Origin: Prevotellaceae bacterium
GTDB taxonomy: Bacteria; Bacteroidota; Bacteroidia; Bacteroidales; Bacteroidaceae
DNA: 11,980 bases
Direction: 5' to 3'
Assembly (NCBI GenBank): GCA_030536165.1
Contig: JAUNQM010000006.1
Location: forward strand, 1-11,980
Part shown: positions 1 to 4,731 of the stretch, piece by piece
How the letters are laid out: every line of letters starts with the position of its first letter
Numbering within the stretch: position 1 is the first letter of the stretch
Translations under genes and position numbers: made by a program
The notes under the pieces: generated by a model
Told to the model about the DNA's origin: nothing
The model's database searches: none
Seen by the model: the letters and a program-made list of their open reading frames with translations, nothing else

Positions 1-162
1 ATCTTTCTGCGGATACATGGTGGAATAGATATTAAGTCGCTGGTTGATTAGTTTACCAGCACGTCGGTAAGCCTCCTCCATGTCACGGGGGATGTTTACG
101 TTTATCTGCTGCTTACCTATTTCGAGTTTAATACCTAACTTCTCGCTTATTCCCTCTATCAT
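1..162 (-). CDS. zapA: Cell division protein ZapA, N-terminal part (cut by window edge)
   Basis: Translating the minus strand from the ATG at 162-160 gives 54 residues that remain open at the window edge. The segment KLGIKLEIGKQQINVNIPRD, followed by MEEAYRRAGKLINQRLNIY, has the ZapA pattern: a short N-terminal beta-hairpin, then a helix rich in charged residues with the A-x-x-I/L-N spacing. ZapA is a cytoplasmic protein that binds FtsZ and bundles its filaments at the division site. The start is the first ATG after an in-frame TGA about 33 nt upstream. The gene lies 116 bp downstream of a coiled-coil gene on the same strand, and no TAnnTTTG promoter box was seen between them, so it is probably co-transcribed. 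The C-terminal coiled coil, which would confirm the family, lies outside the window. Confidence 0.75.
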   Translation of the reverse strand, partial: MIEGISEKLGIKLEIGKQQINVNIPRDMEEAYRRAGKLINQRLNIYSTMYPQKD

Positions 163-180
163 ACTGTTGCGTGGGATCAA

Positions 181-256
181 GGTTTCAAGTTTCTTTCAGT
201 CGCGCGTTGCGCTTTGTGAAAGCGGCAGAGCCGATTACAGGTGTCAGGTTTCAAGT
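181..256. repeat. Spacer repeat: two GGTTTCAAGT copies around two small hairpins
   Basis: GGTTTCAAGT occurs at 181-190 and again at 247-256. Between the copies are two back-to-back small hairpins, GCTTT/AAAGC with a 3-nt loop (211-223) and CGGC/GCCG with a 3-nt loop (223-233). The segment fills most of the spacer between the coiled-coil gene and zapA. The longer form GGTTTCAAGTTTC (181-193) is the reverse complement of sequence at 11968-11980, so it belongs to a family of dispersed spacer repeats. No function can be assigned. Confidence 0.5.
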
Positions 257-278
257 GCTATACACACATCTTTACTCC

Positions 279-575
279 TTAACTCCTTTCTTTCACCAAG
301 TCAATACATCTGTTCACCTCTTTTATAAGGCGTGTGATTTTATCCTTTGCGTCGGCGGCTTTGTCGGCGTCAAGGTTAATCATCTTTGCCATAAGCAGGG
401 CTTCATGTTCCTTGCGGAGTGTTTCTATCTGCTGCTTCAAGTCTGCAATCTCGGCATCTTTCTCACCCATCTTTCCGAGCAGCACCTCTACATGATGCTT
501 CTGCTCCTTGAATGAGAGTATCATCTGCCTCACGCGTGTCTCAAAGCGTCGGATGTCTTTTTCTTCAGGGTTCAT
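279..575 (-). CDS. Small coiled-coil protein, candidate ZapA partner
   Basis: This 98-residue cytoplasmic protein has no signal peptide or membrane segment. It is almost entirely helical and charged. Roughly residues 8-62 show heptad-like spacing of hydrophobic residues (for example VRQMILSF, VEVLLGKM, IADLKQQIETLRKE), which indicates a coiled coil. A second helix follows at about 72-95 (KITRLIKEVNRCIDLVKE). It sits 30 bp after the 211-aa gene and 116 bp before zapA, all on the minus strand. This suggests an operon and a division-related role comparable to the coiled-coil partners of ZapA in other bacteria (ZapB in E. coli, ZauP in Caulobacter). That comparison rests on context and architecture only; no sequence similarity was tested. 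The start is the ATG at 575-573. Confidence 0.7.
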   Translation of the reverse strand: MNPEEKDIRRFETRVRQMILSFKEQKHHVEVLLGKMGEKDAEIADLKQQIETLRKEHEALLMAKMINLDADKAADAKDKITRLIKEVNRCIDLVKERS

Positions 576-605
576 GAATGTTATGGCTTAGATTGTTGCC
601 TTTAT

Positions 606-1241
606 TTACTTTTTCTGCTCATCGCCTGCCTTTGGCTTTTCTTTCTTTGCAAGCATCACTACGCGATAAACAAAATCTGTCGTCCACTTCTGTGAGAAAC
701 CGAGCTTCTTGTTTATCTGTCGCAGTGTGATACATGTCTTCATCACTCCGGCATCACGATAGTCCATCTTGTTGAAGATGTCGCCTACGGTCTTCTCTGT
801 CATAGTGTAAAGTGCCTTCTTGAAGAACGATGGCATACGGAGTTTGAACTTCATCAGGTTACCCGTGAGCATCATAATGTCCTGCGAATATGCCTGGAAC
901 TGATACATGTAAGTCTGAATGTCCTGCGGTTTTTTGCAGTTTTTCTTTATCGACGCATCTATTTCCTTGCAGAAACTATCGTCCATACCATAGAGATCGC
1001 TGAGCATTTTCTTGCAGCGGCTCTTTTCTCCCACGCCCAAACGGTTGTTCACCGTCGGCACGTGGAGCGTAGTCTTGAACACTCTCAGGTCAGGCAATGC
1101 TGCCATATTGCTGATGCCCAAGTCGGCTGCCATAACGGCTTGGAAATAGACTCTGATGAGGGTCATGAAGTCTTCCATGCCGCCTATCTTGACGTTCTCT
1201 TCGGTATTCTTCTTTCCGAATAAGTTTGAAAATATACCCAT
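606..1241 (-). CDS. Conserved-looking hypothetical protein, 211 aa
   Basis: I do not recognise this family. The protein has no signal peptide and no clear membrane helix, so it is probably cytoplasmic. It is basic and largely helical, with many aromatic and methionine residues in the centre (TYMYQFQAYSQDIMMLTGNL, about residues 110-129). A lysine-rich tail (KKEKPKAGDEQKK) ends it. The N-terminus MGIFSNLFGKKN could be a short amphipathic helix that touches a membrane; this is speculative. It is the first gene of a leftward cluster: its stop is 30 bp before the coiled-coil gene, with zapA beyond. A box TATCTTTGC at 1280-1272 on the minus strand is well placed as its promoter and lies inside the first codons of the divergent phosphatase gene. 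The start is the ATG at 1241-1239. Confidence 0.75.
   Translation of the reverse strand: MGIFSNLFGKKNTEENVKIGGMEDFMTLIRVYFQAVMAADLGISNMAALPDLRVFKTTLHVPTVNNRLGVGEKSRCKKMLSDLYGMDDSFCKEIDASIKKNCKKPQDIQTYMYQFQAYSQDIMMLTGNLMKFKLRMPSFFKKALYTMTEKTVGDIFNKMDYRDAGVMKTCITLRQINKKLGFSQKWTTDFVYRVVMLAKKEKPKAGDEQKK
1221..1228 (+). promoter_or_regulatory. Bacteroidetes -7 box for the phosphatase gene
   Basis: TAAGTTTG matches the Bacteroidetes -7 consensus TAnnTTTG exactly and ends 28 bp before the phosphatase ATG, giving a predicted 5' leader of about 20 nt. It lies inside the first codons of the divergent 211-aa gene. No good -33 TTG is visible at the expected distance, so the call rests on the -7 box and its position. 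Confidence 0.45.
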
Positions 1242-1256
1242 TGTTTTATATATATT

Positions 1257-2237
1257 ATGTACAAAATTCGTGCAAAGATAATAAAAATAATTCTCATTAC
1301 CGCCATTTTATTTTTATTTTTCTTATTTCCGTTTTATTTTTTTGACTCGGACTTCATTTTTTCATTTATTTATACTACCTTTGCCTTCGATTTGGAAAAG
1401 CATCACTACACATACTCCGAACAGTCAATCCACCTCGACAATGTGCCTAACGCAAGGGACATTGGGGGATATCGTATGGCAGACGGACGCACCATCAAGC
1501 ATGGGCTTCTGCTTCGCGGAGGCTACCTGAAGGATGCTTCCGAGAACGACGTGCGGCGTCTTTCGGAAGAATACAAGCTTGCCTATATCTTCGACTTCCG
1601 TACCGAGGGCGAAGTACGCCACGTTCCCGACTGTTTTATTCCAGGAGCGCAGAACGTGTGGATGCCTACCATCGACCCAGAGACCGAGAAATTCAGCGAT
1701 ATGCATCTCCCGCCTGAGGCTTATCGCACCCTCAACACCTTCTTATACAAGAACTCTTCCGACCCTCTTGTGCAGACAGTCGCAAGTGAAATGTATCCTA
1801 ATCTCGTCCACAACGAATACACTCAACTCCAGTACGCAGCCTTTCTGCAGACCATTCTGAAGCTGCCGAAAGCCAACGTCAAGGGACGTGGAGTCTTTTG
1901 GCATTGCTCACAAGGCAAGGACCGCACAGGGCTCGGCTCGGCATTCCTCCTTATGGCTTTGGGGGCAGACTTCGACATGGTGCTCGAAGATTTCGCTCTC
2001 TCAAATGAATTTTATCAGGCAGAAGTCGATGCACTCAACGAGAAGATTGCAGCTCGCGGCGGCACACAAACCGACTTTGACACTGTGCAAGCCTTTGTAG
2101 GAGTGAGCGAGAAGAACTTCATCCGCGCCTTCGACGAGATTCGCGAGCGCTATGGTTCGCTTGAAAACTACGTTGACGATATACTCCTCTTCTCCGACAC
2201 CGACAAAGCCCTTCTACGCGACTATTACCTTGAATAG
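1257..2237 (+). CDS. Membrane-anchored tyrosine phosphatase-like protein (Y_phosphatase3 type)
   Basis: The 326-aa protein begins with a basic stretch and a long hydrophobic segment (about residues 8-43), probably a membrane anchor that places the catalytic domain outside the cytoplasm. The domain starts with NVPNARDIGGY (62-72) and GLLLRGG (83-89), hallmarks of the bacterial tyrosine/lipid phosphatase family. FDFRTEGEV (112-120) follows. The P-loop HCSQGKDRTG (216-225) contains the catalytic C217 and R223 of the CX5R motif. In this family the cysteine forms a phospho-enzyme intermediate. The lysine at 221 resembles dual- or triple-specificity members that also accept phosphoinositides, so the substrate is open. 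The start is the first in-frame ATG; the next methionine would delete the anchor and part of the domain. The gene stands alone, divergent from the leftward cluster, with only 15 bp between the two start codons. Confidence 0.85.
   Translation: MYKIRAKIIKIILITAILFLFFLFPFYFFDSDFIFSFIYTTFAFDLEKHHYTYSEQSIHLDNVPNARDIGGYRMADGRTIKHGLLLRGGYLKDASENDVRRLSEEYKLAYIFDFRTEGEVRHVPDCFIPGAQNVWMPTIDPETEKFSDMHLPPEAYRTLNTFLYKNSSDPLVQTVASEMYPNLVHNEYTQLQYAAFLQTILKLPKANVKGRGVFWHCSQGKDRTGLGSAFLLMALGADFDMVLEDFALSNEFYQAEVDALNEKIAARGGTQTDFDTVQAFVGVSEKNFIRAFDEIRERYGSLENYVDDILLFSDTDKALLRDYYLE
1273..1280 (-). promoter_or_regulatory. Bacteroidetes -7 box for the leftward cluster
   Basis: On the minus strand, 1280-1273 reads TATCTTTG and is followed by C, a full match to TAnnTTTGC. 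It is 31 bp upstream of the 211-aa gene's ATG, which predicts a leader of about 25 nt. No convincing -33 TTG is visible. It lies inside the phosphatase coding sequence. Confidence 0.5.
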
Positions 2238-2301
2238 CAAATATATACAACTCACACAACCGCCCTATTCAGTTCGGTGAATATAATATGATTCTGCGAC
2301 G

Positions 2302-2326
2302 AAAAAAGGAGCGCAGGGCCTTTTTT
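2302..2326 (+). terminator. Terminator-like dyad after the phosphatase gene
   Basis: AAAAAAGG (2302-2309) and CCTTTTTT (2319-2326) are perfect inverted arms around a 9-nt loop, with a T-run on either strand. An overlapping alternative stem is CTGCG/CGCAG. It lies 65 bp after the phosphatase stop. The arms are weak because they are A/T rich, and a bidirectional intrinsic terminator is only the most likely reading. Confidence 0.35.
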
Positions 2327-2366
2327 GCAACCTCCCATCATAACTTATTGTTTATCAAAGCTTTTC

Positions 2367-2449
2367 ACACCTAAGGTGTTTCGCGCTTCACACCTAAGGT
2401 GTTAGGGGTGGTGACACCTGAGGTGTTTCGTGCCGAACACCTCAGGTGT
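2367..2449. repeat. Array of four 13-bp near-palindromes ACACCTnAGGTGT
   Basis: ACACCTNAGGTGT occurs at 2367-2379 and 2390-2402 (centre A), 2414-2426 (centre G) and 2437-2449 (centre C). Start-to-start spacing is 23, 24 and 23 bp. Copies 3 and 4 are exact reverse complements, so they can form a 13-bp stem with a 10-nt loop. Copies 1 and 2 can do the same with one central mismatch. The two loops both begin TTCG. The array lies inside the 507-bp gene-free interval 2238-2744. The rest of that interval holds a terminator-like dyad (2302-2326), a smaller palindrome TTGCGCGGCGCAA (2574-2586), and the promoter and leader of the transporter gene. I see no gene in the interval. Confidence 0.9.
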
Positions 2450-2618
2450 GAAGGGCTAAACATATAGACAACTTGGAAAGCACTATCAAACGACCTTGTT
2501 TCACCGATATAAAAACCGCTCCTTTTATTATCACGGGCGCGCGTTAAGACCTCCATCATGAAGCACCTTCAATTTGCGCGGCGCAAGTCTGCACGCCTCG
2601 AAAATATCCCGCAGATTC

Positions 2619-2649
2619 TTGCCAATTACAAAGATTTTTCTTACCTTTG
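2619..2649 (+). promoter_or_regulatory. Bacteroidetes promoter of the VUT transporter gene
   Basis: TTG at 2619-2621 and TACCTTTG at 2642-2649, followed by C, are separated by 20 bp. This fits the Bacteroidetes -33/-7 layout well. The predicted transcription start is near 2656, leaving a leader of about 90 nt before the ATG at 2745. That leader is long compared with the other leaders in this window, and it is structured. Confidence 0.7.
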
Positions 2650-2661
2650 CAGCCGCAAATC

Positions 2662-2718
2662 AGCGTAAAAGCGGAGTTCTACGCTTGTCATCCTCCGCTT
2701 ATGGCAGCGCTTCTGCCA
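2662..2718 (+). promoter_or_regulatory. Structured mRNA leader (candidate pseudoknot plus hairpin) of the VUT gene
   Basis: Two perfect stems interlock. S1 is AGCGTA (2662-2667) with TACGCT (2680-2685). S2 is AAGCGGAG (2669-2676) with CTCCGCTT (2693-2700). The 5' arm of S2 lies in the loop of S1, and its 3' arm lies beyond S1. This is the order of an H-type pseudoknot, with connecting segments of 1, 3 and 7 nt; alternatively the stems are two competing hairpins. A third hairpin, TGGCAG/CTGCCA with a 5-nt loop (2702-2718), follows and ends 26 nt before the start codon. A regulatory RNA that senses a queuosine precursor would suit the downstream gene, but the sequence does not visibly match the preQ1-I motif that I know. 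The structure is seen in the sequence; ligand sensing is inference. Confidence 0.45.
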
Positions 2719-2744
2719 GAAAACAAATTAAAACATAAAGAGCA

Positions 2745-3446
2745 ATGAAAAATGATTTCTTCCGTCGTGAATACGACTCCTACTGCGCTCTGATGCGCAA
2801 AGTCCCATCGCTTGCATTGACTATTTTAGTGCTTTCCGTGGTAAGCATGAACCTCCTTGCCAACAAGGAACTGCTCAAAACCTCATGGATAGCGCTCGAC
2901 TGCGGTTTCGCCCTCTCGTGGTTGCCGTTCCTTATCATGGACTGCATGTGCAAGGTCTATGGTGGCAAGGATGCCACGCGACTGTCTATTCTGGCACTCG
3001 TCATCAACCTCATCTTTTTCGGAATCTTCAAGCTCATAGCCCTGACGCCTGGCATGTGGGGAGAGTATTATGCCACAGGACTTCACGAGGTTAACGACTC
3101 ACTCAACCGCACCATCGGCGGCTCGAGTTGGATTGTGTTCGGGTCGGCATTGGCTATGTTTGTGGCTTCAATTGTGAACTCTATAGTAAATGTTTCAGTT
3201 GCAAAACTCCTGCGAAACGATAATTACAAGTCTTTTGCCGTGAGAAGTTTCTCATCGACACTCGTTTCGCAGTTTGTCGATAATCTTGTCTTTGCGCTTG
3301 TCGTTTCGATACCTTTGTTTGGTTGGAACATGAAGCAAGCACTCGTCTGTGCTATTACAGCCGCCCTTCTGGAATTGATGATGGAGGTTTGTTTCTCAGG
3401 CATTGGCTACAAACTAAGCAAGAAAATGACAAAGCCTGAAACTTGA
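2745..3446 (+). CDS. VUT/YhhQ-family transporter, probable queuosine precursor uptake
   Basis: This 233-aa integral membrane protein has about six hydrophobic segments: roughly residues 21-40, 48-66, 80-101, 128-151, 172-193 and 199-220. The segment SSTLVSQFVDNLVFALV (170-186) matches the characteristic STLxxQxxDxxxF helix of the VUT family (YhhQ, COG1738), and LIMDCMCKVYGGKDATR (63-79) corresponds to the conserved loop after the second helix. Length fits the family (about 220-240 aa). Characterised members import preQ0/preQ1 or queuine for tRNA queuosine modification, so that is the likely role in the inner membrane. It has its own promoter and a structured leader. Its last codons and TGA stop lie within a dispersed spacer repeat (3435-3449), so the final residues PET come from repeat sequence. 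The start is the ATG after the AT-rich leader. Confidence 0.85.
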   Translation: MKNDFFRREYDSYCALMRKVPSLALTILVLSVVSMNLLANKELLKTSWIALDCGFALSWLPFLIMDCMCKVYGGKDATRLSILALVINLIFFGIFKLIALTPGMWGEYYATGLHEVNDSLNRTIGGSSWIVFGSALAMFVASIVNSIVNVSVAKLLRNDNYKSFAVRSFSSTLVSQFVDNLVFALVVSIPLFGWNMKQALVCAITAALLELMMEVCFSGIGYKLSKKMTKPET

Positions 3447-3449
3447 AAC
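3435..3449 (+). repeat. Dispersed spacer repeat CCTGAAACTTGAAAC
   Basis: This 15-bp sequence is identical to 11965-11979, and its core GAAACTTGAAAC also occurs inverted at 182-193. Here it overlaps the last three codons and the stop of the transporter gene. Confidence 0.75.
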
Positions 3450-3454
3450 ATTAT

Positions 3455-3465
3455 AAAAAAAGAGT
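3455..3465 (-). terminator. T-tract terminator of the SRP RNA
   Basis: On the minus strand the closing helix of the SRP RNA is followed after four bases by a run of seven T (3461-3455). Together these form an intrinsic terminator in which the RNA's own terminal stem is the hairpin. Confidence 0.5.
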
Positions 3466-3561
3466 GGGTAAGCTACTCATATCGCGCCGCTACAACCTAA
3501 TACCCTTGCTCCGGTCAAGGCCTGGGGGATTCAAAGGGAGCTGGCCGTATAAGACTTACCC
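3466..3561 (-). ncRNA. ffs: Signal recognition particle RNA, small bacterial type
   Basis: The 96-nt RNA is closed by a perfect 7-bp helix, GGGTAAG (3561-3555) with CTTACCC (3472-3466). A second helix, CTTATA with TATGAG, lies just inside it. The domain IV core reads AGG (3523-3521), ten bases (3520-3511), then AGCA (3510-3507). E. coli 4.5S RNA has the same AGG-N10-AGCA spacing, which forms the symmetric loop that binds Ffh. The RNA guides ribosomes making membrane proteins to FtsY and the translocon. The strand follows from the core motif, the T-tract and a well-formed minus-strand promoter at 3628-3599. The apical ten bases CCTTGACCGG do not give the usual GGAA loop. The mature 5' end is uncertain: about 30 nt lie between the predicted transcription start and the closing stem, including a GGC-GAAA-GCC hairpin that may be trimmed. 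Confidence 0.8.
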
Positions 3562-3598
3562 ATGTATGAAAAAGTTAGGCTTTCGCCAAAACCGACTG

Positions 3599-3628
3599 CA
3601 AAGGTAGTAATTTTTTATTAAACTGCAA
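3599..3628 (-). promoter_or_regulatory. Bacteroidetes promoter of the SRP RNA gene
   Basis: On the minus strand, TTG at 3628-3626 and TACCTTTG at 3606-3599, followed by C, are separated by 19 bp. This is a textbook Bacteroidetes -33/-7 pair. The -7 box is identical to that of the VUT gene. Confidence 0.75.
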
Positions 3629-3677
3629 CCTTTATACGATAAATATTTTATTTTTCTGCAAAAAAAACACATTTTTT

Positions 3678-3710
3678 CCTTTTTATTATATGTATTCTAC
3701 AATAAAAAGG
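3678..3710. promoter_or_regulatory. 10-bp inverted repeat upstream of porP, operator candidate
   Basis: CCTTTTTATT (3678-3687) and AATAAAAAGG (3701-3710) are perfect inverted arms with a 13-bp centre. The arm centres are 23 bp apart, about two helical turns. The right arm overlies the place where a -33 element would sit for the -7 box at 3724-3731. No T-run follows on the plus strand, so a terminator is less likely than a protein-binding site. Confidence 0.4.
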
Positions 3711-3723
3711 GTTATTCATTCGT

Positions 3724-3748
3724 TATATTTGCGTGTATATACGCAAAT
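3724..3748 (+). promoter_or_regulatory. porP -7 box (3724-3731) overlapped by a 22-bp dyad
   Basis: TATATTTG at 3724-3731, followed by C, matches TAnnTTTGC. No -33 TTG is visible. ATTTGCGT (3727-3734) and ACGCAAAT (3741-3748) are perfect 8-bp inverted arms around GTATAT. The dyad covers half of the -7 box, the GTG start (3733) and the next five codons. It could be an operator for the T9SS operon or, if transcription starts further upstream, an RNA hairpin hiding the start codon. Confidence 0.5.
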
Positions 3749-4671
3749 CAGTAATAATAATTGTCACACTCTTGTCTGCAGTGGTAGCAAGAGCGCAATA
3801 TGATGCTACGTTCAGCCACTACTGGGCGCTGCAACCTTTCTATAACCCTGCCTCTACCGGCAAGGACGCAAAGATAAACATTGCAGCTGCATACGCGATG
3901 AACCTCGTAGGCTTCACCAACAACCCAAAGACGATGTACGTTGGTGCCGACATGCCTTTCTATTTCATGAATGCATATCATGGTGTAGGATTAGGATTCG
4001 TCAATGACCAGATAGGTCTGTTCAAGCACCAGAACATTCGTGTACAATATTCTTATTCCACACCTCTGTTTGGTGGAAGGCTGCGTATCGGCGCTCAGGT
4101 AGGACTGCTCACAGAAAGTTTTGACGGCTCGAAACTCGACCTTGAGGATACTAACGACCCCGCTTTCTTTACATCAGAGCAGACGGGACACAGTGTTGAC
4201 CTCGGCGCAGGACTCTACTACAGCTACAAAGATTGGTATGCTGGAATAGGAGCGCAGCACCTTAACTCACCAGTGGTAGAGTTTGGCGAAAGAAACGAAA
4301 TTGACATTGAGGGAACATATTATTTTAATGCGGGAGGCAATATTAAGCTAAGAAATCCGTTTTTATCATTACAACCGTCTGTTTTTCTCCAGACCGACTT
4401 TGTCGAGTACAAGGGAGAAGTTACGTTGCGCGGTACATATAATAATGAAGAAAAGAAGTTTGAGGCGGGACTGTCATACAGCCCTGGCACTTCTTTCACG
4501 GTATTGCTCGGAGGCAACCTGCACGGCATCAGTCTCGGCTACAGCTATGAAGTCTATACGTCGGCACTGAACATCGGCAACGGAAGCCACGAACTGACTC
4601 TTGGGTATCAGATTGACATGAACCTATATAAAAAAGGAAGAAACAAACATAAAAGTGTGAGATTACTTTAA
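3733..4671 (+). CDS. porP: T9SS outer-membrane protein PorP (PorP/SprF family)
   Basis: The 312-aa protein has a signal peptide (residues 1-21, cleavage near VARA/Q). The mature protein opens with DATFSHYWALQPFYNPASTG (24-43), the PorP/SprF signature of an N-terminal D-x-x-F-S-x-Y and an N-P-A element. The rest is alternating aromatic/glycine-rich beta strands typical of an outer-membrane barrel (for example YHGVGLGFVNDQIGLF, RLRIGAQVGL). PorP is an outer-membrane component associated with the PorK/PorN ring and is required for T9SS secretion. It is first in the operon, as in Porphyromonas gingivalis. The start is uncertain: no ATG exists before the signal peptide, GTG at 3733 is the best candidate, and it lies only 2 nt after a -7 box. 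The C-terminus (LYKKGRNKHKSVRLL) is unusually basic for a barrel end. Confidence 0.9.
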   Translation: MYIRKSVIIIVTLLSAVVARAQYDATFSHYWALQPFYNPASTGKDAKINIAAAYAMNLVGFTNNPKTMYVGADMPFYFMNAYHGVGLGFVNDQIGLFKHQNIRVQYSYSTPLFGGRLRIGAQVGLLTESFDGSKLDLEDTNDPAFFTSEQTGHSVDLGAGLYYSYKDWYAGIGAQHLNSPVVEFGERNEIDIEGTYYFNAGGNIKLRNPFLSLQPSVFLQTDFVEYKGEVTLRGTYNNEEKKFEAGLSYSPGTSFTVLLGGNLHGISLGYSYEVYTSALNIGNGSHELTLGYQIDMNLYKKGRNKHKSVRLL

Positions 4672-4678
4672 GATGTCC

Positions 4679-4710
4679 TCGAAACATCGAATTATCGAAA
4701 CATCGAAATA
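4679..4710. repeat. Four 8-bp tandem units TCGAAACA-like, porP-porK spacer
   Basis: TCGAAACA, TCGAATTA, TCGAAACA and TCGAAATA follow each other without gaps. A matching four-unit array lies at 7066-7097 in the porL-porM spacer, and 14 bp (4694-4707) are identical to 7081-7094. The array fills about half of the 60-bp spacer before porK. Confidence 0.85.
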
Positions 4711-4731
4711 ACAATAAAAAAGAAAACAATA

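Noticed and set aside
163..278. 6S RNA next to zapA, as in E. coli
   Set aside because: The spacer is only 116 bp and shows two tiny hairpins and repeats, not the long 6S stem with a central bubble.
2367..2449. CRISPR array
   Set aside because: Repeats are only 13 bp, spacers are 10-11 bp, and there are no cas genes nearby. The spacing fits phased palindromes instead.
2304..2526. MITE-like element bounded by the 10-bp inverted pair AAAAGGAGCG (2304-2313) and CGCTCCTTTT (2517-2526)
   Set aside because: A single A-rich 10-bp match over this distance can arise by chance, and no target-site duplication was seen.
2371..2559. Minus-strand 62-aa ORF across the palindrome array
   Set aside because: It is encoded largely by the repeats themselves, has no recognisable domain, and no promoter is visible.
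2574..2586. TTGCGCGGCGCAA palindrome as an operator for the transporter gene
   Set aside because: It lies about 33 bp upstream of the -33 element as a single copy; nothing ties it to the promoter.
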